Source: UMGS1933 sp051891435 (GTDB lineage Bacteria; Bacillota; Clostridia; TANB77; CAG-508). From it: a stretch of 21,045 nucleotides of DNA. Shown here piece by piece: positions 13,504-21,045 of this stretch. Location: contig JBJFFE010000008.1 of assembly GCA_051891435.1 (NCBI GenBank), positions 1-21,045 of the forward strand, in the 5' to 3' direction. Position 1 is the stretch's first letter, and every line of letters starts with the position of its first letter. The notes below the pieces were generated by a model. It saw nothing but the letters and a program-made list of their open reading frames with translations, had not been told where the DNA came from and made no database searches. A program made the translations under genes and the position numbers.

Positions 13504-14886
13504 TTACGTAGGATTTACAGTAATTGAAACTGTTGCTGACTGTCCAGCATTTGTTTTTCCTGTTAATTGGAATCCTTCTGGATTTGATCTGTCATTTTTT
13601 GTTGTAAAGCTTACATATTTATTTTGTTTATTTATATTTTCCACATAGTTAGTAGAATTAAATGACCATGACGTTCCCTCAACAGTTGAACTAATTGTTA
13701 CATTAGTATTTTTTACTATTGTATAACTACCTGTACTACTGCTAAGTGATAATTGAGGTTCTACATATATAATTACTTTATTGCTTGTTTTTCTTCCTAC
13801 TGAAACTGTAACAGGTATTTGAGATAAACTATAACTCCAATTGTCTCTTGCTGTTATTGTCGCTGAATCTCCTGAAATTGAAATTCCTGCTGCTGCATTT
13901 GAGCCACTAGCATCTGGTGCATACCATTTATACATGGAAGCATCTAAACTCACTGAAGGTGTTGTTGTTACTTTTAATGATGAAGATTTAATTGTCCCAT
14001 ATTTAGATATATAGCTATTTGATACACTTATTGTTATTTTTTCTACATCGCTATAAACTGTAGCACTTGCTGTTTTTCCATTTGCTGTTTTGGCTGTTAT
14101 AGTTGCGCTACCTATTGATTTTGCTGTAACTTTACCAGAATTATCAACACTAATTATATTTGAATTACTACTTGACCAAGTAACACTTTTATTAGTTGCA
14201 TTGCTTGGAGATATTGTAGCTGTTAAAGTATCCGAATTTCCAATAATTAATTCTAAAGAATTTTTATTTAATGAAATATTTGTTACTTCAACATTTTGAT
14301 TTTCTTGTGATGGTTCTTGAGTTTTATCATTTTTATTGGTAGTAGTTGTTGTTGCTGTTGTTTTATTTTCTTCTACTTTCTCCCATATTGCTTTTAGAAC
14401 TATATCTTCAGAAAGTAATGCATCATCATAAACAGGTATTTCGTCTTTGCTTACCCAGTTTTTAAACATATATCCATCTTTTGTTGGATTATCTGGAAGT
14501 TTTAAAGTTTCTCCTTTTATAAGTACTATATCTTCAATTTTGCTACCACCATCTGTATCAAAAGATACTCTTATTAATTCTTGAGTAGGCTCTGCCCATT
14601 TCGCTGTTAATTTCATATTTTTAGTTACTTTAAAACCATTTGATACTGGTTTATTTTCTTCATCTTCCCAATGTAAGAAAATATATCCTTCTTTTTCTGG
14701 ATTTTTTGGTAATACTAATGTTTCATTTACTTTTACTTCAATTGCCTCTATTGTGTTTCCTCCTTGAGTATCAAATGTAATAGTATATTTTTTATTATTT
14801 TTCATTATTATAATTGCAACGATTGCAATTATTGCAATTAATACAATTGCCGATATTATTGCAATAATAGTTTTTTTATTTTTCAT
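13504..14886 (-). CDS. Membrane-anchored surface protein with two InlB B-repeats and a BIG2 domain
   Basis: 460 residues. An N-terminal membrane segment (about 6-28) has no cleavage-type motif, so the protein is probably anchored with its body outside. Two Listeria-Bacteroides (InlB B-type) repeats are visible at about 34-97 (ITFDTQGGNTIEAI ... GYIFLHW ... KLTAKW) and 106-168 (VSFDTDGGSKIEDI ... GYMFKNW ... VLKAIW). A Thr/Asn/Gln-rich linker covers 171-197 and a BIG2 Ig-like domain about 200-280 (ISLNKNSLELIIGNSDTL ... VTWSSSNSNIISVDNSGKVT). A Ser/Thr-rich C-terminal Ig-like region follows. Such architecture suggests adhesion or cell-envelope binding; the ligand is unknown. GGGGG, seven bases upstream of the ATG, is the likely ribosome binding site. 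A partial copy of the 56-bp regulatory element lies just upstream. Confidence 0.88.
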   Translation of the reverse strand: MKNKKTIIAIISAIVLIAIIAIVAIIIMKNNKKYTITFDTQGGNTIEAIEVKVNETLVLPKNPEKEGYIFLHWEDEENKPVSNGFKVTKNMKLTAKWAEPTQELIRVSFDTDGGSKIEDIVLIKGETLKLPDNPTKDGYMFKNWVSKDEIPVYDDALLSEDIVLKAIWEKVEENKTTATTTTTNKNDKTQEPSQENQNVEVTNISLNKNSLELIIGNSDTLTATISPSNATNKSVTWSSSNSNIISVDNSGKVTAKSIGSATITAKTANGKTASATVYSDVEKITISVSNSYISKYGTIKSSSLKVTTTPSVSLDASMYKWYAPDASGSNAAAGISISGDSATITARDNWSYSLSQIPVTVSVGRKTSNKVIIYVEPQLSLSSSTGSYTIVKNTNVTISSTVEGTSWSFNSTNYVENINKQNKYVSFTTKNDRSNPEGFQLTGKTNAGQSATVSITVNPT

Positions 14887-14907
14887 TAATTTTCCCCCTT
14901 TTTTTTA

Positions 14908-14924
14908 CCCCAAAAGTGCAAATT
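14908..14924. promoter_or_regulatory. Partial copy of the GTGCAAATT regulatory element
   Basis: CCCCAAAAGTGCAAATT, preceded by a run of eight T and an A, matches the right half of the 18134-18189 element almost perfectly (GCCCC becomes ACCCC). The left half, expected 31 bp away, is absent. The site overlaps the stop of the 14923-15759 gene and ends 22 nt before the surface-protein ATG. Confidence 0.5.
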
Positions 14925-15759
14925 AATATACTGAAATGTCTTTCACTTCTTGTTCGACTCCTGTTAAATCTAATTTTCCATCCATTCCGCTAAACACTAT
15001 AGGAAACATTTCTTCAAAACCTTTATATTCAAATTTTATACACATTTCAGGTGTAGTTGTTTCTGCTAAATAGTCATCTAAGATAATAAATGGAGTTGTA
15101 TAATCTTTAATTAAAGTGTTATCTAATTCTAATTCTCCTTGTTCATTTATAAAACAATTATATAAAGTTATTTTCACATCTTTTGTTTTTGGAATTATTA
15201 CAAAGCAATTTCCTATTCCCTTTTCTCTACTATCAGCTGATCTAGAATCTAATAATTCTAAATTATTATATGTATAAGTATTGTAAAAATTATTATGTAT
15301 AAATTCATCAATATTACTCTCTAATACATAACCTATTGCTAAACATTGATTATCATTGAATTTTATAGTTGTTCCATTTGTTGTATTAACTTCTACAGCT
15401 TTACCCTCAAGAAAATCTACTACATCTCCAGAAATAGTATCAAATGCATAACCTGTTTCATCATCAAATCTATAATGAGCAACTTCTTCATCATTCTCAT
15501 CATAGACAACTGCTATAAATTCACTGCTTTCGTAATAGCAATAAATATCTTTTGGATCACAATTGTGATATTGACTTATTTTTTCTTGCCACCCTCTTAC
15601 AGTCATACATTTAAATTCTACTGAATCTTCATAAGTTTTAATTTCTTCATTTATCATTCCGTCTTTATCTGGAACAAACATAAAACATTTAACATAAAGT
15701 ATTGTACATATTACACATATCGCTATTCCTATTAAAATACCAATTATCACTTTTTTCAT
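14923..15759 (-). CDS. Hypothetical membrane-anchored protein
   Basis: I do not recognise the family. From ATG 15759 the protein is 278 residues, with one N-terminal hydrophobic segment (about 4-24, VIIGILIGIAICVICTILYV) and an acidic, probably extracytoplasmic body. The body has several Cys and Tyr residues (CDPKDIYCYYES, NCFVIIPKTK) and beta-rich composition. The second Met is preferred to the one four codons upstream because GAGG lies six bases before it while the first has no site. It ends 36 nt before the Ig-like surface protein, so the two probably share a transcript. Confidence 0.7.
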   Translation of the reverse strand: MKKVIIGILIGIAICVICTILYVKCFMFVPDKDGMINEEIKTYEDSVEFKCMTVRGWQEKISQYHNCDPKDIYCYYESSEFIAVVYDENDEEVAHYRFDDETGYAFDTISGDVVDFLEGKAVEVNTTNGTTIKFNDNQCLAIGYVLESNIDEFIHNNFYNTYTYNNLELLDSRSADSREKGIGNCFVIIPKTKDVKITLYNCFINEQGELELDNTLIKDYTTPFIILDDYLAETTTPEMCIKFEYKGFEEMFPIVFSGMDGKLDLTGVEQEVKDISVY

Positions 15760-15793
15760 TTTAGCCCTCATTTTCTTTTAATCTTTATTGTAT

Positions 15794-15839
15794 AAAAAGG
15801 AACAAAGAATCATTGCTAAAAGTGTCTTTATTCCTTTTT
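15794..15839 (-). terminator. Intrinsic terminator after the lipoprotein gene
   Basis: On the minus strand AAAAAGGAATAAAG pairs with CTTTGTTCCTTTTT (one mismatch) around an 18-base loop and ends in T. It lies immediately after the lipoprotein stop and separates it from the 14923-15759 gene; the symmetric A/T ends could work both ways. Confidence 0.65.
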
Positions 15840-15844
15840 ATATA

Positions 15845-16363
15845 TTATTCAACTGAAAATGCTACAGTATTTAATATATTTTGAACAACTTCAGAATCAA
15901 ATGCTGCTTTTACTTCTTCTTTGTTTGATGACATAATGTCTTTTGAATAAACACATAATGATGCATATACAGTATCTGATACAGGCAATACAACTTTATA
16001 TGTATCATATCCAGCATAATAATATGAGAATCCATTAATTCCATTATATGTTACTTCTTTATATTCTTCATTATCTTTATGTTCTTCTTTTAAATTATTT
16101 ATATTTTCGCCACTCCAAAATTTATCAAATTGAATTGTAATGTTAAAAGTATCTCCTTTTAATATTGCATCATTACGAGATGTTCTAAAATCATCCTCAT
16201 TAGTTGATAAAGTATAATTAGCTCCATCTTTAAAACTTAAATTTATTGTTGCTTTTGTATCTTCATCCTTAAATGAGACTGTTTTCTTTCCACATCCTGT
16301 TAAAGCAACTACGCTCACTGCTAAAATAGCAAAAATTAATATTATTGAAACTATCTTTTTCAT
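15845..16363 (-). CDS. Putative lipoprotein
   Basis: 172 residues with a lipoprotein signal: a Lys-Lys start, a hydrophobic core (VSIILIFAILAVSVVA) and lipobox LTGC, with Cys24 as the likely lipidated residue. The mature part has a beta-rich body ending with an AAFDSEVVQNILNTVAFS helix-strand unit. The C-terminal pattern resembles the next gene upstream (EVKTIFDSIKI), so the two may be distant paralogues or share a fold; this is inferred from pattern only. GGGAG precedes the ATG. It lies 36 nt after the 16400 gene and is followed by a terminator, so it is the last gene of the 17931-15845 operon. Confidence 0.75.
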   Translation of the reverse strand: MKKIVSIILIFAILAVSVVALTGCGKKTVSFKDEDTKATINLSFKDGANYTLSTNEDDFRTSRNDAILKGDTFNITIQFDKFWSGENINNLKEEHKDNEEYKEVTYNGINGFSYYYAGYDTYKVVLPVSDTVYASLCVYSKDIMSSNKEEVKAAFDSEVVQNILNTVAFSVE

Positions 16364-16399
16364 GTTTTTCTCCCTATATTTTAATAATAAATTTTTATT

Positions 16400-17017
16400 T
16401 TATTTTTTTTCAATTTTAATTGAATCAAAAATTGTCTTTACTTCTTCCTCTTCCAATAAAACATCAATATCATCTATTGATTCATCTAACACATATATTG
16501 TTGCAGAGAACTGTGTATTTAAGCCATCTGTTCTCATTCCATCTGTATTATAACATCTAGTCATTCCAATATATTTTGAATTTTTACTAACATATTTTAC
16601 AACAACGTCTTCTCCATTTATTTGTTTTACTGTACCAGTCATGCCATTTATCTTTTCTGTTGTAGCTTTTTTAAAGTCTTCAAAATTTGCGTCAGTTTCT
16701 CCATATTTTTCTTTCCATGCGTTACTTGTGTTATATACATAAGTTGTATTTTCAAATTCTATGATAAATCTTTCGCTTACTAATGTAAAATCAGCATCCC
16801 AGTTATATGGAGCTTTTTCTGATTTTCCTTTTATTAGTTCATAACCTTTATCTTTAGGTACATCAATTGATACTTTATAAAATTTAAGTTCATTCCAAGT
16901 TAATGTTTCAGTTTCTATTTTTGGATTGCTTCCTCCTTTGGTCATAAGTACAATTCCTACTATAACAGCTATAACAGCAACAACTGCTACTATTCCAATT
17001 ATTACTTTCTTATTCAT
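16400..17017 (-). CDS. Hypothetical protein with an N-terminal membrane anchor
   Basis: 205 residues. One hydrophobic segment (about 5-26, IIGIVAVVAVIAVIVGIVLM) is followed by a Lys/Gly-rich break and an extracytoplasmic domain. The body contains VSIDVPKDKGYELIKGKSEK, FIIEFENTTYVYN and a C-terminal acidic helix ending DIDVLLEEEEVKTIFDSIKI. No family is recognised. It sits between the zinc-ribbon gene (41-nt gap) and the lipoprotein gene (36-nt gap) and is probably co-transcribed with both. The shared ending with the lipoprotein suggests related extracytoplasmic domains. Confidence 0.7.
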   Translation of the reverse strand: MNKKVIIGIVAVVAVIAVIVGIVLMTKGGSNPKIETETLTWNELKFYKVSIDVPKDKGYELIKGKSEKAPYNWDADFTLVSERFIIEFENTTYVYNTSNAWKEKYGETDANFEDFKKATTEKINGMTGTVKQINGEDVVVKYVSKNSKYIGMTRCYNTDGMRTDGLNTQFSATIYVLDESIDDIDVLLEEEEVKTIFDSIKIEKK

Positions 17018-17058
17018 TTTTAATCACATACCTTTCTTATTTATATTTTTTATTAACC

Positions 17059-17931
17059 TTATTCTCCTAAAATTCTTTTTTCAACATCATTCGCTATTTG
17101 TGAATATTTAGGTCTATTGTCAAAAGCTAAATTCATAGTTGCTTCTTTAAGGTCTTGTTTTTTCTCTTGTGCTTTTTCAATATCTCCTTCATTTTTTGTT
17201 ATTTTAGCTTTTAGCATACTTCCAGCTGTTCCCATCACATTCTTCATGTGTTCTTTTTGTCGTTTTTCCTTTTCAGTTCCTGTAAATGATGATTTAATAT
17301 TTCCCAATAAGCTTCTATCTTCGTATCTATTGAATAACTTATCTAATTTATCTATAATTCCATTTGTAGAGCCTAAATCATTCACATCTTTTCCTGTTGG
17401 AATTTTTAATTCATTTACATATGGATGAACATCAGGTGCTTTTGCATATACCCTGTTATTGCTACCAAATACATCTTGTACTGAAGATTTTATATTAATA
17501 ATAACTCCAACTTCGGAATATTTTTTACCATTTTGTGAATCTATACTTGCAACATTGTATGTTTTATAGTTCTCAATTTGGTCATATCTAAATAGTTCTT
17601 TATAAACTTTTTTATCCCCTTTTGGATCTACAACTTCAAACATAGCAATATCATCTGCAAAAATAAGTCCTCTAAAGCTGTGAATATGTCTTTCTTTTTT
17701 CTTCTTGTCAAGAACTTCATAGGCTTCTTTGTATATTTTATTTTGTTTTTCCATATATGATATGTGTTCTTTAATTCCTTCTGGTGTAAATTGAGATACA
17801 TTAATTAAAAAACTACACTTTTTTTCACATTCTTTGCATATATATCCACTCTTATTGACTAATGTTTTTCTACTAATAAATCCTACTTTTGCCCCACATA
17901 AATTGCATTCCTCCTTCGAGAAAAATCCCAT
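17059..17931 (-). CDS. Zinc-ribbon (DUF4428-like) cytoplasmic protein
   Basis: The N-terminus has two CxxC pairs, Cys at about 9 and 12 (CNLCGAKVGF) and about 30 and 33 (CKECEKKC), as in DUF4428-type zinc ribbons. The middle carries HIHSFRGLIFADDIAMFEV, a strand-rich domain reminiscent of small PH-like domains that sense membranes or proteins, and a Lys/Glu-rich C-terminal half is likely helical. The start is uncertain: AGGAGG (17941-17946) is nine bases before ATG 17931 (MGFFSK), the spacing I prefer, but only three before ATG 17937. It heads the 17931-15845 operon, about 180 nt downstream of the 56-bp element and a TATAAT box. Confidence 0.75.
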   Translation of the reverse strand: MGFFSKEECNLCGAKVGFISRKTLVNKSGYICKECEKKCSFLINVSQFTPEGIKEHISYMEKQNKIYKEAYEVLDKKKKERHIHSFRGLIFADDIAMFEVVDPKGDKKVYKELFRYDQIENYKTYNVASIDSQNGKKYSEVGVIINIKSSVQDVFGSNNRVYAKAPDVHPYVNELKIPTGKDVNDLGSTNGIIDKLDKLFNRYEDRSLLGNIKSSFTGTEKEKRQKEHMKNVMGTAGSMLKAKITKNEGDIEKAQEKKQDLKEATMNLAFDNRPKYSQIANDVEKRILGE

Positions 17932-18113
17932 TTCCATTTTCCTCCTTTCCAATTATATTATTTATATCAAATTTTTTTGAATTTGAATAACTACTTACTG
18001 TGTGTCCATTTTCTCTTTCATTTCTGAAATTTAATAGCTTTTTTCTTCTACATATCTATCCTTTCTTAAGATATTACATATTTTAGATTTTGTTTCACTT
18101 TTTTTATAATTCT

Positions 18114-18189
18114 ATTATATATTTTTTTAAAAAACATCGTCCCTGAGGTGCAAATTTTTGACTTTTTTTGCCCCAAAAGTGCAAATTCA
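18114..18189 (-). promoter_or_regulatory. 56-bp regulatory element, copy 1, with a minus-strand -10 box
   Basis: The element (18134-18189) contains two GTGCAAATT half-sites at 18148 and 18179, 31 bp apart. A minus-strand TATAAT (18114-18119) lies 14 bp beyond it, and the matching -35 position reads GGACGA, not TTGACA. A poor -35 with two in-phase sites upstream suggests an activator-dependent promoter for the 17931-15845 operon. The element also lies 75 bp upstream of the response regulator start. This stretch between 17931 and 18265 holds no other gene that I can see. Confidence 0.6.
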
Positions 18190-18264
18190 TTTTTTCTGCA
18201 TATATTCTTTTCTTTTTATGTATTTTGTGATAAACTAGATATATCATTGATAGGAGGTGTTTTT

Positions 18265-18900
18265 TTGTATAATATTATTGTAATAGATGATCATCAAATG
18301 TTAAGAGATATGATTTCCGAAACACTAAATGCCCAAGATGGTTTAAATGTTGTCGCAACTGCTGGAAATGCTAAAGATTCTCTTGAGCTATGTAAAAAAT
18401 TGAATCCTGATTTAGTACTAATGGATGTATGTACTGAAGAAAATTCAGATGGAATAGCTTACTCTAAACTTTTAAAAAAGCAGTTTCCTAATGTGAAAGT
18501 TATTATTATGACAGGTATTTTGGATTTGAATTTTATAAATGATGCAAAAGAAGCTGGAGTTGATAGTTTTATATACAAAAATATTAGCAAAGATGCTCTT
18601 ATTATGACTGTAAAAAATACTTTAGATGGATATTCTATATATCCTAATGATAAAAATAATTTTTCAACAGATAACATATTATCTGATTTAACAGATTCTG
18701 AATTAAAAGTTTTAACTTTATATTGTAAATTATTAGATAGAGATGAAGTAGCAAATAAACTTGGAATTTCTACAAGGACACTAAAATCTCATATTTCATC
18801 AATTTATGCAAAAACAGGTTATGACAATTTGGCTAAACTTTCAATTTATTGCGTATCTAATGGTCTAATTGTTCCTAATCTTGAATCGCCTGAAGGATAA
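18265..18900 (+). CDS. LuxR/NarL-family response regulator
   Basis: 211 residues. The receiver domain (1-120) has Asp8-Asp9, phospho-acceptor Asp54 (LVLMDVCTEEN), Thr83 and Lys105. The LuxR-type helix-turn-helix covers about 140-200 (LTDSELKVL ... VANKLGISTRTLKSHISSIY). The start is TTG at 18265, seven bases after AGGAGG; a frame-open extension of 39 residues upstream lacks a binding site and is not coding-like, so I exclude it. It is the only plus-strand gene in the window and is probably the partner of the kinase at 19506. The adjacent 56-bp element suggests autoregulation. A bidirectional terminator follows the stop. Confidence 0.92.
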   Translation: MYNIIVIDDHQMLRDMISETLNAQDGLNVVATAGNAKDSLELCKKLNPDLVLMDVCTEENSDGIAYSKLLKKQFPNVKVIIMTGILDLNFINDAKEAGVDSFIYKNISKDALIMTVKNTLDGYSIYPNDKNNFSTDNILSDLTDSELKVLTLYCKLLDRDEVANKLGISTRTLKSHISSIYAKTGYDNLAKLSIYCVSNGLIVPNLESPEG

Positions 18901-18932
18901 AATAACTGCTATTTCTAGCAGTTATTATTTTT
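18901..18932. terminator. Bidirectional terminator between converging genes
   Basis: AATAACTGCTA (18901-18911) pairs with TAGCAGTTATT (18916-18926), 11 bp around TTTC, followed by ATTTTTT on the plus strand. It starts one base after the regulator stop and overlaps the stop codon of the converging 18925-19404 gene. Confidence 0.8.
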
Positions 18933-19404
18933 TCTTATTAAATATCTTTTCTAAAAAATCAGCAATACTATTAATCTTGTTTCTTCTTATTGTGTAATCA
19001 GCATAAGTTCCTTCTTCTATCATCCTTTTACGATTTTTCGTTAACATCTCATCTCTTTTGTCATTTATAATCCTATTAGAAGTATCTTTTAAAGCATCTT
19101 TAGCTATTTCTTCTCGGTTCTCATATAATATATCCTTAGCAATTTTCACAGACTGTTTTTTTTCTTCTTTTGTCATTTTTTTTGCTTTTGGTGTACATTT
19201 TGATATTAGTGTATTAAATCGGTTTAACAATTCCGATGTAGAAAATTGCTGTTCGAATTCTGAAGCACTACTACATTTCTCACCTAAAGCCTGTGTATCT
19301 TTAATAAACATATCCATTTCTGATTTTAAATCATCTGGAACAGAAAAATAATCTTCAAAAAAGTTAATCTTTGCATCCACACAAGTTTTTACTTCATCTA
19401 CCAT
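18925..19404 (-). CDS. Hypothetical helical protein within the two-component locus
   Basis: 159 residues; no family recognised. Strongly charged and helical throughout, with three or four Cys, a Lys-rich centre (KKMTKEEKKQSVKIAKDIL) and a basic end. There is no signal or membrane segment. I use ATG 19404, which has GGAG eight bases upstream; the two earlier Met codons sit on or just after that site. It is preceded by the second copy of the 56-bp element and two TATAAT boxes, and it converges on the response regulator. Its position between kinase and regulator suggests a role in the same pathway, as target or modulator, but nothing in its sequence proves this. Confidence 0.7.
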   Translation of the reverse strand: MVDEVKTCVDAKINFFEDYFSVPDDLKSEMDMFIKDTQALGEKCSSASEFEQQFSTSELLNRFNTLISKCTPKAKKMTKEEKKQSVKIAKDILYENREEIAKDALKDTSNRIINDKRDEMLTKNRKRMIEEGTYADYTIRRNKINSIADFLEKIFNKKK

Positions 19405-19428
19405 AATCATAACTCCTTTCATTATTAC

Positions 19429-19508
19429 ATTATACCATTATATTCTTTTTTTACATCGTCCCTGAAGTGCAAATTTGTATGTTTTTTTGCCTCAAAAGTG
19501 CAAATTCA
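19429..19508 (-). promoter_or_regulatory. 56-bp regulatory element, copy 2, with minus-strand -10 boxes
   Basis: The element (19453-19508) matches copy 1 at 50 of 56 positions with no gaps. Half-sites GTGCAAATT start at 19467 and 19498, again 31 bp apart. Two minus-strand TATAAT boxes (19437-19442 and 19429-19434) lie 10 and 18 bp beyond it; no TTGACA-like -35 is present. It overlaps the kinase stop codon and precedes the 19404 gene. Confidence 0.65.
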
Positions 19509-20642
19509 AATATTTTTTATTGATACATTAACTGAAAATTCTGGAACTGTTGAAACATAAAAATATCCTTTTATTTCTCCTACTTTTCTTCTCATACCCT
19601 TTATTCCTTCATTTTCTGTAATAAATTCATTTGGCTTTTTACCATCATTTGTAATTACCATATATGTTTCTTCTAATGTTTCTTTAATTTCAACAAATAT
19701 TTTTGAACTTCCTGCGTGTTTTATAGCATTTGTTGTTGCCTCTCTTATTATTTCAAAAAATACTTCTGCTTGTTTCTTATCTTGTGGTAATTTTCCTTGT
19801 ATAAGAATATCAGTTCCATTCTTTTTATGTATTTTTATTAAATTTTGTAAATTTGTATTAGGATCTTCTGTATCTTCTATATCTATAAACATCTTTTTTA
19901 TCATAAATTTTATTTCATCAAAATTTTCTTGATTTATCTCTTCTTTATTTAGGTATTGCTGTAATACAGAAAGATTTTGTCCCAACAAATCGTGATATTT
20001 ATTTTTTATTTTAAGTAAGTTTTTCTCTTTTTCTAGATTTTCAATATTTTCTATACTTGTTACTAACTCTGTATTATTAAGCTCTATTTTTTCATTTTGC
20101 TCATCTAATTCTTTTTTCAGACTATATTCTTCTGTTATATCAAATGCTATTATTTCACTTTGATTAATAATAAATAGGTAATATTTTTCTTCAATTTGGA
20201 CAACATAATTTCCATCCATTTGTTCTTCACTTTGTTTTATTATGTTAGCTATATAATTTGTTTTTATATTTAATTTATTCAAAATCGCATACATTGTATT
20301 ATTTATTAAAACGCTTTTATTACTTTTTAATACTAAAATTCCAAAATCAGATGAATCTATTACTTTTTTTATAGAAAATTGGTTTATTTTTTCTTCTTTA
20401 ATATATTTAAAATACATATAAATACAAGATATTATTTCATATAATAAACTAGTAATTGTAACTAATAATAGAATATTAGGAGAAATACTTTTTTCAAATA
20501 TTAGTGTTAATAATATTATTATTGCTACAACATATTCTATATAATAGTCTATTAAGTTTTTATCAATTATATTTGTTTTAACTATAATTTTTATTATCTG
20601 TACTACTAATATTAAAGATAGTATTATTAAAATAGCAATCAT
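19506..20642 (-). CDS. Sensor histidine kinase, HisKA_3/NarL-LiaS type
   Basis: 378 residues. Three hydrophobic segments at the N-terminus (about 2-20, 37-50 and 56-78) have almost no extracellular loop, so it probably senses within or near the membrane. A PAS-like region (about 95-170) and a coiled coil (170-212) follow. The phospho-acceptor is His217 in NKYHDLLGQNL, and the HATPase domain has REATTNAIKHAG (Asn305), TNDG and EGIKGMRRKVGE. It is most likely the partner of the plus-strand LuxR-type regulator. It starts 2 nt after the stop of the upstream gene, whose last codons contain its AGGAGAG ribosome binding site, so translation is coupled. Confidence 0.92.
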   Translation of the reverse strand: MIAILIILSLILVVQIIKIIVKTNIIDKNLIDYYIEYVVAIIILLTLIFEKSISPNILLLVTITSLLYEIISCIYMYFKYIKEEKINQFSIKKVIDSSDFGILVLKSNKSVLINNTMYAILNKLNIKTNYIANIIKQSEEQMDGNYVVQIEEKYYLFIINQSEIIAFDITEEYSLKKELDEQNEKIELNNTELVTSIENIENLEKEKNLLKIKNKYHDLLGQNLSVLQQYLNKEEINQENFDEIKFMIKKMFIDIEDTEDPNTNLQNLIKIHKKNGTDILIQGKLPQDKKQAEVFFEIIREATTNAIKHAGSSKIFVEIKETLEETYMVITNDGKKPNEFITENEGIKGMRRKVGEIKGYFYVSTVPEFSVNVSIKNI

Positions 20643-20644
20643 AT

Positions 20645-21045
20645 TTAACTCTCTCCTCTTAATATTCTTACTTCTAATTTTGTTTCATCTTCATTATTTT
20701 TTTCGTCTATTCCAGTTATTCTTTCCAAATTTAGTTCTTCCAGCTTTCTTTTCAAGCCTTTAATATTTCTATCGAATAGATACTTTAATTTTATGTATGT
20801 ATTCTTTACTTCTATATTTAGTATAAAATTAACATCTTTTAAGTTGTATATTATTTCAAATATTGTTTCATAAATCGCTGTTGTTTCGCTACTATTTATT
20901 TCAAAATTATTTGTCTGTAATACGCCACCTACATTTAATGTTTTTACTTCTGATAAAAGTTCATTTATAATAGTTTCTATTCTTTTATTATTATATTTTT
21001 CTTTATTATAATTTGAAATTACTAAACTACTCATTCTTTTACAAT
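20645..21045 (-). CDS. Unknown protein coupled to the kinase, possible degenerate kinase-like domain, start beyond the window
   Basis: At least 129 residues (from ATG 21034). The frame is open to the window edge and there is no ribosome binding site before ATG 21034, so the true start probably lies outside. The visible part is charged, mixed alpha/beta, and has a pattern like a reduced HATPase fold: a helix with SSETTAIYETIFEIIYNL, strands FILNIEVKNTYIKLKYLF, and a C-terminal Leu-Glu-rich helix before a final strand LEVRIL. The ATP-binding Asn and Gly boxes are not visible. It ends 2 nt before the kinase start and contains that gene's ribosome binding site. An accessory subunit or inactive half-kinase is inferred, with low certainty. 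Confidence 0.6.
   Translation of the reverse strand, partial: CKRMSSLVISNYNKEKYNNKRIETIINELLSEVKTLNVGGVLQTNNFEINSSETTAIYETIFEIIYNLKDVNFILNIEVKNTYIKLKYLFDRNIKGLKRKLEELNLERITGIDEKNNEDETKLEVRILRGES

Noticed and set aside
18148..18264. N-terminal extension of the response regulator
   Set aside because: The 39 extra codons run through the 56-bp element and lack a start signal. AGGAGG with good spacing points to TTG 18265.

Overview
The window looks like an AT-rich, anaerobic, spore-forming member of the Clostridia, probably a gut lineage. The evidence is the oxygen-independent ribonucleotide reductase pair nrdD/nrdG, a flavin reductase/rubredoxin fusion, the spore-germination pair cwlJ-gerQ, AGGAGG-type ribosome binding sites, and AGA as the main arginine codon. 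Nearly all genes lie on the minus strand; the response regulator at 18265-18900 is the only plus-strand gene. I see no rRNA, tRNA, CRISPR array or transposase.

Layout, left to right. 1-1900 is accessory: a stand-alone RadC-type JAB protein and an unknown partner. Beside them is a repeat-rich stretch with a pilin-like N-terminus broken by a GC-rich palindrome, a second GC-rich repeat, a 171-bp imperfect palindrome, and a short promoter-driven leader ORF that ends inside an attenuator-like set of stems. 1891-5586 holds a UPF0182 membrane protein coupled to ftsY. 5659-8588 is nrdD-nrdG behind a consensus sigma-A promoter, closed by a terminator. 8746-10287 is pgeF-rlmH plus a 53-residue ORF. 10369-12222 holds cell-wall and spore genes: an L,D-transpeptidase, gerQ and cwlJ. 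12370-13285 holds the rubredoxin fusion and a 44-residue Tyr/Asn-rich ORF. 13504-17931 is a run of surface or membrane proteins. 17938-21045 is a two-component system (LuxR-type regulator and HisKA_3 kinase) with a 56-bp regulatory element present twice.

The most unusual signal is in the spore/cell-wall block. Both the L,D-transpeptidase and cwlJ are split by a +1 frameshift, and in both the family sequence places the extra base exactly at a zero-frame CGG codon (CGG read as C + GGA). By my manual scan of about 6,000 codons, CGG occurs in frame nowhere else in the window. The transpeptidase site, AGGA-CCT-CTT-CGG, resembles the prfB (RF2) frameshift site with CGG in place of UGA. This may be programmed or tolerated +1 frameshifting at a rare or unassigned codon, or two sequencing errors or pseudogene mutations. 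The sequence alone cannot decide.

The second notable signal is the 56-bp element at 18134-18189 and 19453-19508. Each copy carries two GTGCAAATT half-sites 31 bp apart, about three helical turns. They lie beside the regulator and upstream of minus-strand TATAAT boxes, and a partial third copy lies at 14908-14924. A testable reading is that the local regulator binds these sites to control itself, the 17059-17931 operon and the 18925-19404 gene.
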